Both the position numbers and the translations under genes were made by a program. A stretch of DNA of 64,000 nt from Streptomyces sp. col6 (lineage in GTDB: Bacteria > Actinomycetota > Actinomycetes > Streptomycetales > Streptomycetaceae). Under the pieces are notes generated by a model, which made no database searches, was not told the DNA's origin, and saw only the letters and a program-made list of their open reading frames with translations. Positions 40,812 through 49,707 of this stretch are shown here, piece after piece. The stretch's first letter is position 1; each line of letters begins with the position of its first letter. Location: the NCBI RefSeq assembly GCF_008042035.1, contig NZ_RDBL01000012.1, positions 124,001 through 188,000 of the forward strand. Direction: 5' to 3'.

Positions 40812-42052
40812 GTGGCACATCCGAGCACGTCGAAGACCTGTTGCGCACGCTCGCGCCACAGGCCCTCGGCGTGCTGGTGCGGCGACGCGGGGACTTCGCG
40901 GCGTGCGAGGACGCCGTGCAGGAGGCCCTTCTCGGCGCGGCCGGCTCGTGGTCGGCCGACGGGGTGCCCGACAACCCGCTCGGCTGGCTGATCCAGGTCG
41001 CGACGCGCCGGTACACGGACCAGGTACGGAGCGAACTCGCGCGCCGGCGCCGGGAGGAGGCGGTCGCACGGGAACCGGCCGCCGGGGCTGCCACCGGGCA
41101 GGACGACTCGTTGACGCTGCTGTTCATGTGCTGCCACCCCGCGCTCACCCCGGCATCGGCCATCGCCCTGTGCCTGAGGGCGGTCGGCGGACTGACCACC
41201 GCCGAGATCGCCGGTGCGTATCTCGTACCCGAGGCGACCATGGCCCAGCGCATCAGCCGTGCCAAGCAGCGGCTCAAGGCCTCGGGCGCCTTCTTCGACG
41301 TGCCCGAACCGGGCACGGAGGGCTGGGATGCGCGGCTCGGCTCGGTGCTGCGGGTGCTGTACCTGATGTTCAACGAGGGGTACGCGGCCACCCGGGGCCC
41401 GGTGCTGCACCGGGCGGACCTGGCAGCCGAGGCGATCCGGCTCACCCGGGGCGTGCACCGTGCCCTGCCCGGGGAAGGTGAGGCGACCTCGCTGCTGGCG
41501 CTCATGCTGCTCACCGAGGCCCGCCGCCCCGCCCGCACCGGCCCCGACGGCGAGCTGGTCCCGCTGGCGGAGCAGGACCGCACCCGCTGGGACCGGCGGC
41601 TGATCGGTGAGGGGGCCGCGCTGCTCGCGAGCACACTGGGCGGCGGTCGCCCGGGGGAGTACCGGATCCAGGCGGCCATCGCGGCGCTGCATGACGACGC
41701 GGCGCGCGCCGAGGACACGGACTGGCCGCAGATCGCCGCACTGTACGGGTTGCTCGACCAGGTGGCGGGGGCGGCCAACCCCGTGGTCACCCTCAACCGG
41801 GCCGTCGCCGTCGCGATGAGCCGGGGACCCGCCGTCGGCCTCGCCCTTCTCGACGCGCTCGACGCCGACGGTGGCCCTCTGACCGATCACCACCGGCTGC
41901 ACGCCGTACGAGCCCACCTCCTGGAGCGCGCCGGCGACATCCCGGCCGCCGTCGAGCACTATCGCGCCGCCGCCGCCCGCACCACCAGCACCCCTGAACA
42001 GCGCTACCTGGTCACACGCGCCGCGCGTCTCCACCACGGTGACGCGGGGTGA
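40808..42052 (+). CDS. ECF42-type RNA polymerase sigma factor
   Basis: A 414-residue extracytoplasmic-function sigma factor. Region 2 lies at residues 8-80 and region 4 at about 110-165 (GLTTAEIAGAYLVPEATMAQ, then RISRAKQRLK). A long C-terminal extension (about 180-410) has helical TPR-like repeats (DLAAEAIRLTRGVHRALPG and HRLHAVRAHLLERAGDIPAA). This extension replaces a dedicated anti-sigma factor in the ECF42 group. It is co-translated with the DGPF protein. Inducer unknown. Confidence 0.93.
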   Translation: MSGTSEHVEDLLRTLAPQALGVLVRRRGDFAACEDAVQEALLGAAGSWSADGVPDNPLGWLIQVATRRYTDQVRSELARRRREEAVAREPAAGAATGQDDSLTLLFMCCHPALTPASAIALCLRAVGGLTTAEIAGAYLVPEATMAQRISRAKQRLKASGAFFDVPEPGTEGWDARLGSVLRVLYLMFNEGYAATRGPVLHRADLAAEAIRLTRGVHRALPGEGEATSLLALMLLTEARRPARTGPDGELVPLAEQDRTRWDRRLIGEGAALLASTLGGGRPGEYRIQAAIAALHDDAARAEDTDWPQIAALYGLLDQVAGAANPVVTLNRAVAVAMSRGPAVGLALLDALDADGGPLTDHHRLHAVRAHLLERAGDIPAAVEHYRAAAARTTSTPEQRYLVTRAARLHHGDAG

Positions 42053-42157
42053 CCGGCGCCGGCGCAGCCTGAGCACCACCCGCATCCGCCCCGGGAACCC
42101 CGTCCCCCGCAAGGGCGTTGACTGGGGTTGGCGGGGCAGGGCGAGGGGAGTTGGGCT

Positions 42158-42838
42158 GTGGTGCAGAGGCACTCGCGGGGTCCTTGGAAGCTGCTGCTGG
42201 TCGAGGACGACCGGGAGTTGACCGACATGCTCTCCGCCGTACTGGGGGACGAGGGGTACGCGGTCGATGTGGCGGCCGACGGGCAGCGGGGGCTGCATCT
42301 CGGTCTCTCCCGGCAGTACGACGTACTTGTCCTCGACCGCCGCCTGCCGGCGCTCGACGGCCTCGACCTCCTGAGCCGGTTACGGTCCCGTGCCGTGCGC
42401 ACACCGGTGTTGCTGCTGACCGCGATGGGCACGGTGCACGACCGCGTCGACGGGCTGGACGCCGGGGCGGACGACTATCTCGTCAAACCGTTCGAGCTCG
42501 ACGAACTCAGCGCGCGCTTACGGGCGTTGTGCCGTCGGGCGCTCGATGCCACCGACGTGCTCCGGATCGGCTCGGGTCACCTGCACGTCGGCCGCCGCGA
42601 GGTGGAGCTGGCCAGTGGCGAGCAGGTCGCCCTCGCCGCGCGGGAGTTCGCTCTGCTGTGGGCGCTCGCCTCGCGCCCCGAGGCGGTGCACTCGCGGGCG
42701 GACCTGCGCCGGCTGGTGTTCCAGGAGGCGCCCGCTTCGTCCATTGTCGACACGTACGTCTACTACCTGCGCCGCAAGCTCGGCCGGCAGGTCGTGCGCA
42801 CGGTGCGCGGTCTCGGCTACCGGCTGGGGGCGCTGTGA
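42158..42838 (+). CDS. OmpR-family response regulator
   Basis: A 226-residue response regulator. The receiver domain (about 11-125) has LLLVEDDRELTD and the phospho-acceptor Asp in DVLVLDRRLPALDG, a Thr in LLLTAMG and Lys in YLVKPFE. The winged-helix output domain (about 135-225) ends YYLRRKLGRQVVRTVRGLGY. The GTG at 42158 follows GAGGGGAG; an upstream TTG at 42128 is less likely. Its stop overlaps the sensor kinase start (GTGA). It lies beside the lyase/flavoprotein cluster and could control it, but the cluster's palindromic sites are not typical OmpR direct repeats. Confidence 0.93.
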   Translation: MVQRHSRGPWKLLLVEDDRELTDMLSAVLGDEGYAVDVAADGQRGLHLGLSRQYDVLVLDRRLPALDGLDLLSRLRSRAVRTPVLLLTAMGTVHDRVDGLDAGADDYLVKPFELDELSARLRALCRRALDATDVLRIGSGHLHVGRREVELASGEQVALAAREFALLWALASRPEAVHSRADLRRLVFQEAPASSIVDTYVYYLRRKLGRQVVRTVRGLGYRLGAL

Positions 42839-44172
42839 ACCGGTCGGTGCCGGCCGAGTGGGCGGCGGTGCGGCGGGCGCGGCTGCGGATCGCCGTGCTG
42901 ACCGGGGTGATCATCACGCTGCTGATCACGGTCGTCGGCGGGGTCGCGCACACGGTGATGGTGGACGCGCAGAACGATCAGGTGTGGCGTGAGCTCCGGT
43001 ACGGAGCGGAGTACGGCGATCCGGCCAGGCCTCCGGTGTGCACCTGGCTGTACGCACCCGGCGTGGCTCCCCTGTCCAACGCCCCGGGCGGCTTCCCGCT
43101 GCGCGCCGATGTCAACCGGGTGCGCGCCACGCACGAGGCCGTGGAACGAACGGTGCGGCGCGACCACACGGTCTATCTGGTGCGCACGCAGCTCCGCGCC
43201 GACGGGGACGTGGTGCAGGCGGTGCTGGACATGCGATTCCAGCTGGCCGACCGGAGCCATCTGTGGTTCGCGCTGGGGGTGGCCGAAGTGGTGGGTCTGC
43301 TCGCGGCTGCCGTCACCGGTGTGTTCCTGGGACGCCGGGCCGTGGCCCCTCTGGCGGAGGCCCTCACCCGGCAGCGTCGGTTCGTCACGGACGCCAGTCA
43401 CGAACTTCGTACGCCTGTCACCCAGGTGCACACACGGGCGCAGGTCCTCGCCCGGCAGGCGGCCGCGCAGGATCTGCCGGTGCCGCATCGCGACGGGCTG
43501 GCACGGATGGTCGCGTCGACCGGGCGGCTCGGTGAGGTGCTCGACGACCTGCTGCTGTCCGCGAGTCTCGCGGCGGGGCCCACGCGGGGGTCGGAGCGCG
43601 GTCCGGTCGACCTGGTCGCGCTGGCCCGGTCCGTGGTGGCCGAGGAGCGGGACCGGGCGCGGAGCCATTGCCTCACCGTCGTCGTGGACGGCCCCGCGCG
43701 GCCCCTCTTCGTCGACGGCATCCGGACGGCGCTGCGTCGCGCCGTCGGCGAGCTGCTGTCGAACGCGATCCGCCACACCCCGGCCGGGGGCCGGATCGAG
43801 CTGACCGTGTCGCGCTCCGGCGGCCTGGTCGTACTGGCCGTCTCGGACACCGGGCCCGGGTTCGACCCGGCCGCGGTGGAGCAGCTGTTCCAGCGGTTCC
43901 ACCGCGGCAGCGGCGACGGCGGGCGGTACGGGCTGGGACTCGCGCTGCTGCGGGAGGTCGTCGAGCGCCACGGGGGCACGGTCACCGCATCCGGCCGCCC
44001 GGGTCACGGTGCACGGTTCGTCATCCGGCTCCCGGAGTACACACCCCCGCCCGTCGCCCCGGCCCCGGCACGTCCGTTCACGGCACCTCGTGCGCGGCGA
44101 GCAGGCGTGCCGCGGCGCGGACGTCCGCGTCCAGCGGACGGTCCGGTTCGACCGGGGGGATCACCTCGGTGA
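42835..44172 (+). CDS. Sensor histidine kinase
   Basis: A 445-residue membrane kinase. TM1 is at about 16-38 and TM2 at about 140-162, enclosing a 100-residue external sensor. The H box DASHELRTPVTQ (about 187) is followed by the N box ELLSNAIRHTP, G1 DTGPGFD and G2 GRYGLGLALL. The kinase core ends near residue 405. The last 40 residues are Pro/Arg-rich. Their 3' DNA (44078-44172) overlaps the end of the convergent ammonia-lyase gene by 95 bp, an unusually deep convergent overlap. Partner of the preceding response regulator. Confidence 0.92.
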   Translation: MNRSVPAEWAAVRRARLRIAVLTGVIITLLITVVGGVAHTVMVDAQNDQVWRELRYGAEYGDPARPPVCTWLYAPGVAPLSNAPGGFPLRADVNRVRATHEAVERTVRRDHTVYLVRTQLRADGDVVQAVLDMRFQLADRSHLWFALGVAEVVGLLAAAVTGVFLGRRAVAPLAEALTRQRRFVTDASHELRTPVTQVHTRAQVLARQAAAQDLPVPHRDGLARMVASTGRLGEVLDDLLLSASLAAGPTRGSERGPVDLVALARSVVAEERDRARSHCLTVVVDGPARPLFVDGIRTALRRAVGELLSNAIRHTPAGGRIELTVSRSGGLVVLAVSDTGPGFDPAAVEQLFQRFHRGSGDGGRYGLGLALLREVVERHGGTVTASGRPGHGARFVIRLPEYTPPPVAPAPARPFTAPRARRAGVPRRGRPRPADGPVRPGGSPR

Positions 44173-45595
44173 GAGCGTCGAGGAGGTCCGCGCAGCGGGG
44201 TGCGGTGGGGCGGCGGGCGCCGACGTGGGCCGCCTGGCGCAGGCCGAGGGCGAGCGAACCGGTCAGCAGGGCGAGCAGTTCCGCCATGTCGTAGGAGCGC
44301 AGGGCCGCCTGGGTGCCGAACGGTACGACGTCCTGGTTGTGCAGGTTGGTCGGCAGGCTCTGCATACCGGCGGGTGTGGCGTTGCGGCGGATCTCCGCGA
44401 CGAACGCGGTGGCGGCCAGCTGTACGCCCTGGAGGCCGTGTTGCAGGCCCGGTGCGGTGGCGAGCATCGGTGGCAGGCCCCCGTTGCGTGCCGGGTCCAT
44501 GAGCAGGTCGAGCTGGCGTTCGGCCAGGTTGCCCAGTTGGGCGGTGACGGAGGCGAGGAGGTCGGCCGCGAACGCGGCGGGCTGGCCGAAGAAGTTGCCA
44601 CCGTGCACCACCTTGCCCTCGTGCGCGTCGTCGCCGGGGAAGAAGAGGGGGTTGTCGCTGACGCCGCCGAGGTCTGCGGCGACCACGGCGTCGACGTACC
44701 GCAGCGCGTCCTCGGCGGCGCCGAGCAGCTGCGGGGTACAGCGGATGCTGTACGGCTCCTGGAGCGGCCGGGTTCCCGAGGGTCCGATGCCGGTGAGGGT
44801 CCGCCGCATCCGCGCGCCGGCGTCGACCGCTCCGGCGTGACCGTACGCGCGCAGCAGGTCGTCGTCCAGGAAGCCGGGGTCGCAGCCGAGCAGGTCGGCC
44901 AGAAGACAGGTGAGGGCCGTGAGCGAGCGGTGGGCGCCGCGGACGGTGTCACGGGCCAGCGCCAGGGCCGCGGTGGTGACGGAGGTGCCGTTGACCAGGG
45001 CGAGGGCGTCGCGGCCGTCGAGGGTGAGCGGGCGCAGCCCGGCGGCGGTCAGGGCCTCGGCGGCACCCATGCGGTGGCCGTCCAGGTAGGCGTGCCCCCG
45101 GCCGCGCAGGGCCTGGGTCGCGTAGGCGAGCGGGATGAGGTCGCCGCTCGCACCGACGGAGCCGTAGCGGGGTACGGCGGGCGAGAACGTCGTGGCGAAC
45201 ATCGCGGTGAGCCGGTCGACGACCTCGGCGGAGACACCGGAGTACCCCTGGGCGAGGGACCAGGTGCGCAGCAGGAGGGCGGCCCGGCAGATCTCGTGCG
45301 GCAGGTCGGGCCCCTGGCCCGCCCCGAGGTGGGCCAGGGTGTTGTCGCACTGGTCCGCCTCGTCGGCGCGGCCTGCGTACCCGACGAGGGCGCCGAATCC
45401 GGTGGTGGCGCCGTAGATGGGACGGGCCGTACCGCCGCCGTCGCCGTGCCGCAGCCCGTGGAAGAAGCGGCGGCCGCGGTCCAGACGGTCCCGGGCCCCG
45501 GCGTCCACGGTGACGGTGAGCGGTGTCGCCGCGCGGCGCAGGGCGGCGGAGTCCAGGGGGCCGGTGAGGGCGAGGGCGTCCGTGGTGGTGAGCAC
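44078..45595 (-). CDS. Aromatic amino acid ammonia-lyase, probable tyrosine ammonia-lyase
   Basis: A 505-residue MIO-dependent lyase. The MIO triad Ala149-Ser150-Gly151 is in GSVGASGDLIPL, and the catalytic Tyr61 in PIYGATTGFG. The substrate-selectivity pair is His89-Leu90 (NTLAHLGAG). In characterised bacterial enzymes His-Leu marks tyrosine, Phe-Leu phenylalanine and Ser-His histidine, so trans-p-coumarate and ammonia are the expected products. Aminomutases share the fold and cannot be excluded. No hutU/hutI neighbours exist, arguing against histidine catabolism. The GTG start is leaderless, 7 nt after a TACGTT box and 24 nt from the shared palindrome. Confidence 0.9.
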   Translation of the reverse strand: MLTTTDALALTGPLDSAALRRAATPLTVTVDAGARDRLDRGRRFFHGLRHGDGGGTARPIYGATTGFGALVGYAGRADEADQCDNTLAHLGAGQGPDLPHEICRAALLLRTWSLAQGYSGVSAEVVDRLTAMFATTFSPAVPRYGSVGASGDLIPLAYATQALRGRGHAYLDGHRMGAAEALTAAGLRPLTLDGRDALALVNGTSVTTAALALARDTVRGAHRSLTALTCLLADLLGCDPGFLDDDLLRAYGHAGAVDAGARMRRTLTGIGPSGTRPLQEPYSIRCTPQLLGAAEDALRYVDAVVAADLGGVSDNPLFFPGDDAHEGKVVHGGNFFGQPAAFAADLLASVTAQLGNLAERQLDLLMDPARNGGLPPMLATAPGLQHGLQGVQLAATAFVAEIRRNATPAGMQSLPTNLHNQDVVPFGTQAALRSYDMAELLALLTGSLALGLRQAAHVGARRPTAPRCADLLDALTEVIPPVEPDRPLDADVRAAARLLAAHEVP

Positions 45596-45602
45596 GTCCG
45601 GA

Positions 45603-45608
45603 AACGTA
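45603..45608 (-). promoter_or_regulatory. -10 box of the lyase promoter
   Basis: On the minus strand TACGTT lies 11 nt from the palindrome and 7 nt before the GTG at 45595, the same geometry as the two flavoprotein promoters. No ribosome site exists, so the mRNA is leaderless. Confidence 0.7.
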
Positions 45609-45619
45609 GGCGGGAAATC

Positions 45620-45633
45620 TCAGAGCGCTCTGA
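45620..45633. promoter_or_regulatory. Palindromic operator of the lyase/flavoprotein-1 bidirectional promoter
   Basis: The perfect 14-bp palindrome TCAGAGCGCTCTGA, exactly 24 nt from both divergent start codons (45595 minus, 45658 plus). It occupies the -35 position of both promoters, neither of which has a recognisable -35 hexamer. A related copy with the same spacing precedes the second flavoprotein at 54316-54329. Confidence 0.85.
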
Positions 45634-45644
45634 AATCGGGTGAC

Positions 45645-45650
45645 TAGCTT
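45645..45650 (+). promoter_or_regulatory. -10 box of the flavoprotein-1 operon
   Basis: TAGCTT, 11 nt after the palindrome and 7 nt before the ATG at 45658; no ribosome site, so leaderless. Confidence 0.7.
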
Positions 45651-45657
45651 CCGGACC

Positions 45658-47232
45658 ATGACCCATGACTACCTGATCATCGGTGCGGGGCCCGCCGGAC
45701 TTCAGCTCGCCGCCCTGCTGGAGCGGGACGGCGCGGACTATGTCGTTCTGGAGCGCGGCAGCGGTCCGGGGACGTTCTTCACGCGGTTCCCCCGGCACCG
45801 CTTCCTCATCTCGAACAACAAGGTGCACACGGGTTACGACGATCCCGAGCTGCGGCTGCGGATGGACTGGAACTCACTGCTGAGCGACGATCCGGAGCTG
45901 CTGTTCACCCGGTACAGCCCCCGCTACTTCCCGCCGGCCGACGACCTGGTGCGCTATCTGACGGACTTCGCCGCGCGGACCGGGGTGCAGGTGCGGTACG
46001 ACACCGCCGTCGAGAAGGTCTCGCGGGATGCGGGGGGCTTCACCGTCACCGACCACACCGGCACGGCGTGGCGGGCACGGCACCTGGTGGTCGCCACCGG
46101 GATGCCCGTGCCGAACCTGCCGTCGGTCCCGGGCATCGAGCTGGCCGAGCGCTACGACACGATCGACACCGACCCGAAGGCGTACACCGATCAGCGGGTG
46201 CTCATCATCGGCCGCGGAAACTCGGCGTTCGAGACGGCGGAGAATCTGATGGAGACCGCGGCGGTCATCCATGTCGTGGGCTCGGGCTCGCTGAAGATGG
46301 CCTGGCGGACGCATTACGTGGGACATCTGCGCGCGGTCTACAACAACTTCCTGGACAGCTACCAGCTGAAGTCGCAGAACGCTCTCCTCGACGGCCGGGT
46401 CCTGGCCATCAGGCGTGAACCGGACGGTTTCCATGTCCCGGTCGCCTTCGAGCGGGTCGACGAGGTGGTCAAGGAGATCCGCTACGACCGGGTGATCGTC
46501 GCGACGGGCTTCCGGTTCGACGCCTCCCTCTTCGACGACACCTGCACGCCGGAGGTGGTCGTGGACGGCCGTTTCCCGGCGCTGACGCCGCTCGGTGAGT
46601 CGGTCAACGTACCCGGTCTGTACTTCGCGGGGACGCTGATGCAGGGCCGCGACTTCCGGAAGGCGACGACCGGCTTCATCCATGGATTCCGCTACGCGGT
46701 GCGCGCCCTGCACCGCGGGCTGCGGCAGCGCCATGACGGTGTGCCCTGGCCGACGACGGTGCTCGGGGACGCCACGGAGCGGGCCGTGGACGCGGTGATC
46801 GGCCGCGTCAACCGGTCCTCCGCGCTGTGGCAGCAGTTCGCCGTCCTCGGTGACCTGCTGCTGCTCGCCCCGGACGGCACACTGCGCTACGCCGAGGAGG
46901 TGCCCGTCGACCATGTGCCCGGGGCCGTGCGCGCCGGGGACTTCGGTGAGGTGGACGCGTACGCGGTGATCACCCTGGAGTACGGCGAGGACCACGACCG
47001 GGTGGACCCCTTCGACGTCTCGGCGGGCCGCAAGTCCCAGCAGGACGTGTCCGGGCTGGACGGCCGCTATCTGCATCCGGTCGTCCGCTGGTTCCGGGAC
47101 GGTGTGTTCGTGGCCGACCACCACCTCACCGAGAACCTGGAGAACGAGTGGGACAGCGAGGAGGTTCACCGCGCCCCGCTGACCGCCTTCCTCGATGCGC
47201 GGCGCAGCCCGGCCGCCCCGGTGGCCCCGTGA
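45658..47232 (+). CDS. FAD-dependent monooxygenase, FOXRED2-like (copy 1)
   Basis: A 524-residue two-dinucleotide flavoprotein. The FAD motif IIGAGPAGLQLA is at residues 7-18 and the NAD(P)H motif IIGRGNSAFETA near 183-194. It follows the FOXRED2 pattern of large flavoprotein oxidoreductases (FFTRFPRHRFLISNNKVHTG, then MDWNSLLSDDPELLFTRYS). A close paralogue lies at 52747-54291. As the first gene of a tightly overlapping operon with an FMN oxidase, a P450 and an exporter, it probably hydroxylates nitrogen or an aromatic carbon of the pathway intermediate. Reaction unknown. Confidence 0.9.
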   Translation: MTHDYLIIGAGPAGLQLAALLERDGADYVVLERGSGPGTFFTRFPRHRFLISNNKVHTGYDDPELRLRMDWNSLLSDDPELLFTRYSPRYFPPADDLVRYLTDFAARTGVQVRYDTAVEKVSRDAGGFTVTDHTGTAWRARHLVVATGMPVPNLPSVPGIELAERYDTIDTDPKAYTDQRVLIIGRGNSAFETAENLMETAAVIHVVGSGSLKMAWRTHYVGHLRAVYNNFLDSYQLKSQNALLDGRVLAIRREPDGFHVPVAFERVDEVVKEIRYDRVIVATGFRFDASLFDDTCTPEVVVDGRFPALTPLGESVNVPGLYFAGTLMQGRDFRKATTGFIHGFRYAVRALHRGLRQRHDGVPWPTTVLGDATERAVDAVIGRVNRSSALWQQFAVLGDLLLLAPDGTLRYAEEVPVDHVPGAVRAGDFGEVDAYAVITLEYGEDHDRVDPFDVSAGRKSQQDVSGLDGRYLHPVVRWFRDGVFVADHHLTENLENEWDSEEVHRAPLTAFLDARRSPAAPVAP

Positions 47233-48299
47233 CACTCCGCGAACTGCACGACACGGCACGGAAGATGCTGGATCCGGTCGTCTACGACTACGTGGCGGGA
47301 GGCGCAGGGGAGGAACGCGTCCTCGCCGGCAACGAGCGGGCGTTCGACCGGTACGCGTTGCTGCCGCGGGTGCTGAGCGGTGCGGAGGTGCGGGACACCG
47401 CCGTGGATCTGCCGGGCGCCCCGCAGGCGGCTCCGGTGATCGTCTCACCGACCGCCTTCCACCGGCTCGTGCACCGGGACGGCGAGCGGGCCACGGCCCG
47501 TGCCGCGGCGGCCGAGGGCGCCGTTCTGGTGACGGGGACGGCCGCGACCACCGCGGTCCTCGACGTTGTCGCGGCGGCGCGCGAGGCGGCACCGGACCCG
47601 GCCGTGTGGTTCCAGCTCCAGCTGCACCCGCGCCCGGAGGTCACCCGGGCGCTCGTGCGACGCGCTGAGGAGGCGGGCTGCACGGCGCTGGTGGTCACCG
47701 TCGACTCGCCGGTGTTCGGCCGGCACACCAGGGACCTGCGCAACGGGTTCACCGACCTGCCGCCCGGATACGCCGCCGAGAACATGCGCGATCTGCCCGG
47801 TGCCGAGCCGGGTGCGCTCACGGCGGTCCCGATGTCCGCCGCGCCCGGCTGGCCGGACTTCGCCGAGGTCGTACACGGCACCTCGCTTCCCGTACTGGTC
47901 AAGGGAGTTCTGCATCCGGACGACGCCCGGCTGTCCGTCGAGCACGGTGCGGCGGGGGTGATCGTCTCCAACCACGGGGGCCGTCAGTGCGACGCGGTGC
48001 CGGCGGCCCTGGACTGTCTGTCCGGGGTCACCGAGGCGGTCGCGGGCCGGGTGCCGGTCCTGCTCGACGGCGGGGTGCGCCGGGGCAGCGATGTCGCGGT
48101 GGCGCTGGCGCTGGGCGCGAGCGCCGTCGGCGTGGGACGGCCCGTCATGTGGGGCCTGGCGGTCGACGGGGAGGCGGGCGTGCGGCGGGTCCTCGCGACC
48201 CTGCGCGACGCGTACGACCACACGCTCGCCCTGTGCGGTGGGCGCCGGAACGCGGATCTGACGGCCGGCATGGTCGTCGCGAGGGGTGCGGCGTGGTGA
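47229..48299 (+). CDS. FMN-dependent alpha-hydroxyacid oxidase/dehydrogenase
   Basis: A 356-residue TIM-barrel flavoprotein of the glycolate oxidase/lactate oxidase/mandelate dehydrogenase family. The N-terminal DPVVYDYVAGGAGEE signature carries the active-site Tyr. The catalytic base His and substrate Arg are in IVSNHGGRQCD (about 245). VLLDGGVRRGSDVAVALALG binds FMN phosphate. In a tyrosine-derived pathway it may oxidise an aryl alpha-hydroxyacid to an alpha-ketoacid, as hydroxymandelate oxidases do in glycopeptide pathways; that is inference. The GTG overlaps the preceding stop and its own stop overlaps the P450 start. Confidence 0.9.
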   Translation: MTLRELHDTARKMLDPVVYDYVAGGAGEERVLAGNERAFDRYALLPRVLSGAEVRDTAVDLPGAPQAAPVIVSPTAFHRLVHRDGERATARAAAAEGAVLVTGTAATTAVLDVVAAAREAAPDPAVWFQLQLHPRPEVTRALVRRAEEAGCTALVVTVDSPVFGRHTRDLRNGFTDLPPGYAAENMRDLPGAEPGALTAVPMSAAPGWPDFAEVVHGTSLPVLVKGVLHPDDARLSVEHGAAGVIVSNHGGRQCDAVPAALDCLSGVTEAVAGRVPVLLDGGVRRGSDVAVALALGASAVGVGRPVMWGLAVDGEAGVRRVLATLRDAYDHTLALCGGRRNADLTAGMVVARGAAW

Positions 48300-49663
48300 G
48301 GGCCCGTGCGGGAACGGACGCGTGGTGGCTGCCGCGTGCCGTGGTGGCGCTGCGCGTACGCATCTTCGAGAAGGTCAACGGGGACCGGGTGGTGACCCTT
48401 CCCAACGCCACGCACGGGCCGGAGGTGTTCGAGCGGGTCTACGCCCATCCGGCCGCGAACGGGCGGAGCGAGGGGGCCGGTCTGTCGGACCTGTTCTGGT
48501 ACTGGCTGGCGCCGGGGCCGGAGGTGCACCAGGAGCACCTGGAGCCCGGCGAGCGCTACCAGGACGTGGCGGCGACGACGCGGCGCATCGTCGCCGGGGC
48601 CTCGGCCGATCTCACCGCGGCGGCTTCTCGCGCCGTCGCCGGTGTGCTGGACGGGGTGCCGGACTCGCGGATCAGCCTCGTGCGACTGCGGGATCTGGTG
48701 ATGCCTGCGTGGGCCGCGTTCTGCTACGAACTGGTCTTCCAGGAGCCGTGCCCACCGCCGGCCCGGGAGCTGATCACCGCGCACGCGGATGACGTGATCA
48801 CCGCCCTGAAGTGCACCGGTCTGCGCCATCCGAAGCGCCGCGCCCGGCTGACCTCGTACCTGCGCGAGCGGGTCGCCGCCGGTCACGTACCGCACGCGCT
48901 GCCGGACTCGCTGTCCCTGCCCGAGCAGGTGCACTATCTGCAGGGGACCTTCTTCAACACGGCGGTCGTGCAGCTGTCCGAGGCGACCGCGCACGTCCTG
49001 CTGGCCCTCGCCCGCCATCCGCACGTGCAGCAGCGCCTCGCCACGGATCCGGAGGACGACCGGTACCTGACGCAGGTGCTCGACGAGACCATGCGGCTGT
49101 ATCCGCTGTTCGGCATCGCCCACCGCATCACCACGGGTGAGATACCGCTCGACGGGACGACAGTGCTGCCGGCCGGCTCGGTGGTGTGCTTCAGCTATCC
49201 CGGCTACCACGCCACCGGATACGAACGGCCCGACGCGTTCGACCCGGACCGCTGGTCGGCGCTGGCGGCGAAGGACGTCCACCACATCCCGTACGGCGTG
49301 GCGGCCAACCGCCCCTGCCCGGCCTGGCGGCTCTCACCGCTCGTGCTGCGCGCGGCGGTCCGCGAGGTGCTCGCGCGCTACCGGCTCGACTCGACGGCCT
49401 CGCACACCCGGTCCATTCCGCACCGGGCGCCCTGCCTGCTGATTCCGCGCGGCCAGTCGCCCGGCCGCCGTCGTCTCGGTGTGCTGCGGGGCTTCGTCCG
49501 GCTGCGGGACGGGGTGGAGGACGTCACCCGGGGCGTACGCCAACTGGTGCTCGGTACGGCCATGGTGCTGCAGGCCCGCAGGCAGCGTCCGGCGACACGG
49601 TATTTCGAGGAGCAACGGGCCGGAGGCTGTCCGGTCCCCCACCGGGAGAGAGGAAACGGATGA
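48296..49663 (+). CDS. Atypical cytochrome P450
   Basis: A 455-residue P450 with altered signature motifs. The K-helix ExxR is intact in DETMRLYPLFG. The heme loop reads PYGVAANRPCPAWRLS: the Cys ligand is present, but the usual FxxGxRxCxG ends Pro-Ala rather than x-Gly. The I-helix reads GTFFNTAVVQLSEA, without the AGx(D/E)TT acid-alcohol pair that delivers protons to oxygen. Such changes often go with non-monooxygenase chemistry. A basic C-terminal extension of about 65 residues follows the P450 fold. Start and stop overlap its neighbours (GTGA, ATGA). Confidence 0.85.
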   Translation: MRARAGTDAWWLPRAVVALRVRIFEKVNGDRVVTLPNATHGPEVFERVYAHPAANGRSEGAGLSDLFWYWLAPGPEVHQEHLEPGERYQDVAATTRRIVAGASADLTAAASRAVAGVLDGVPDSRISLVRLRDLVMPAWAAFCYELVFQEPCPPPARELITAHADDVITALKCTGLRHPKRRARLTSYLRERVAAGHVPHALPDSLSLPEQVHYLQGTFFNTAVVQLSEATAHVLLALARHPHVQQRLATDPEDDRYLTQVLDETMRLYPLFGIAHRITTGEIPLDGTTVLPAGSVVCFSYPGYHATGYERPDAFDPDRWSALAAKDVHHIPYGVAANRPCPAWRLSPLVLRAAVREVLARYRLDSTASHTRSIPHRAPCLLIPRGQSPGRRRLGVLRGFVRLRDGVEDVTRGVRQLVLGTAMVLQARRQRPATRYFEEQRAGGCPVPHRERGNG

Positions 49664-49707
49664 CGCCCGAGGAGCCGCGCCGGCGCCTGCCCGGGGTGGT
49701 CGGATGA
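49660..49707 (+). CDS. 15-residue mini-ORF between P450 and exporter
   Basis: MTPEEPRRRLPGVVG, with a purine-rich GGGAGAGAGGAAA ribosome site directly upstream. Its ATG overlaps the P450 stop and its TGA overlaps the exporter ATG, both as ATGA. It may be a coupling device that hands ribosomes to the MFS gene, which otherwise lacks its own site, rather than a functional peptide. Confidence 0.45.
   Translation: MTPEEPRRRLPGVVG

Noticed and set aside
44078..45595. Histidine ammonia-lyase of the hut pathway
   Set aside because: The selectivity pair is His-Leu, not Ser-His, and no other hut gene is nearby.
45620..45633. CebR or other LacI-type site
   Set aside because: The outer bases TCAGA/TCTGA differ from the CebR sequence found at 59663, and the second copy (54316) lacks the central CpG that LacI-family sites need.
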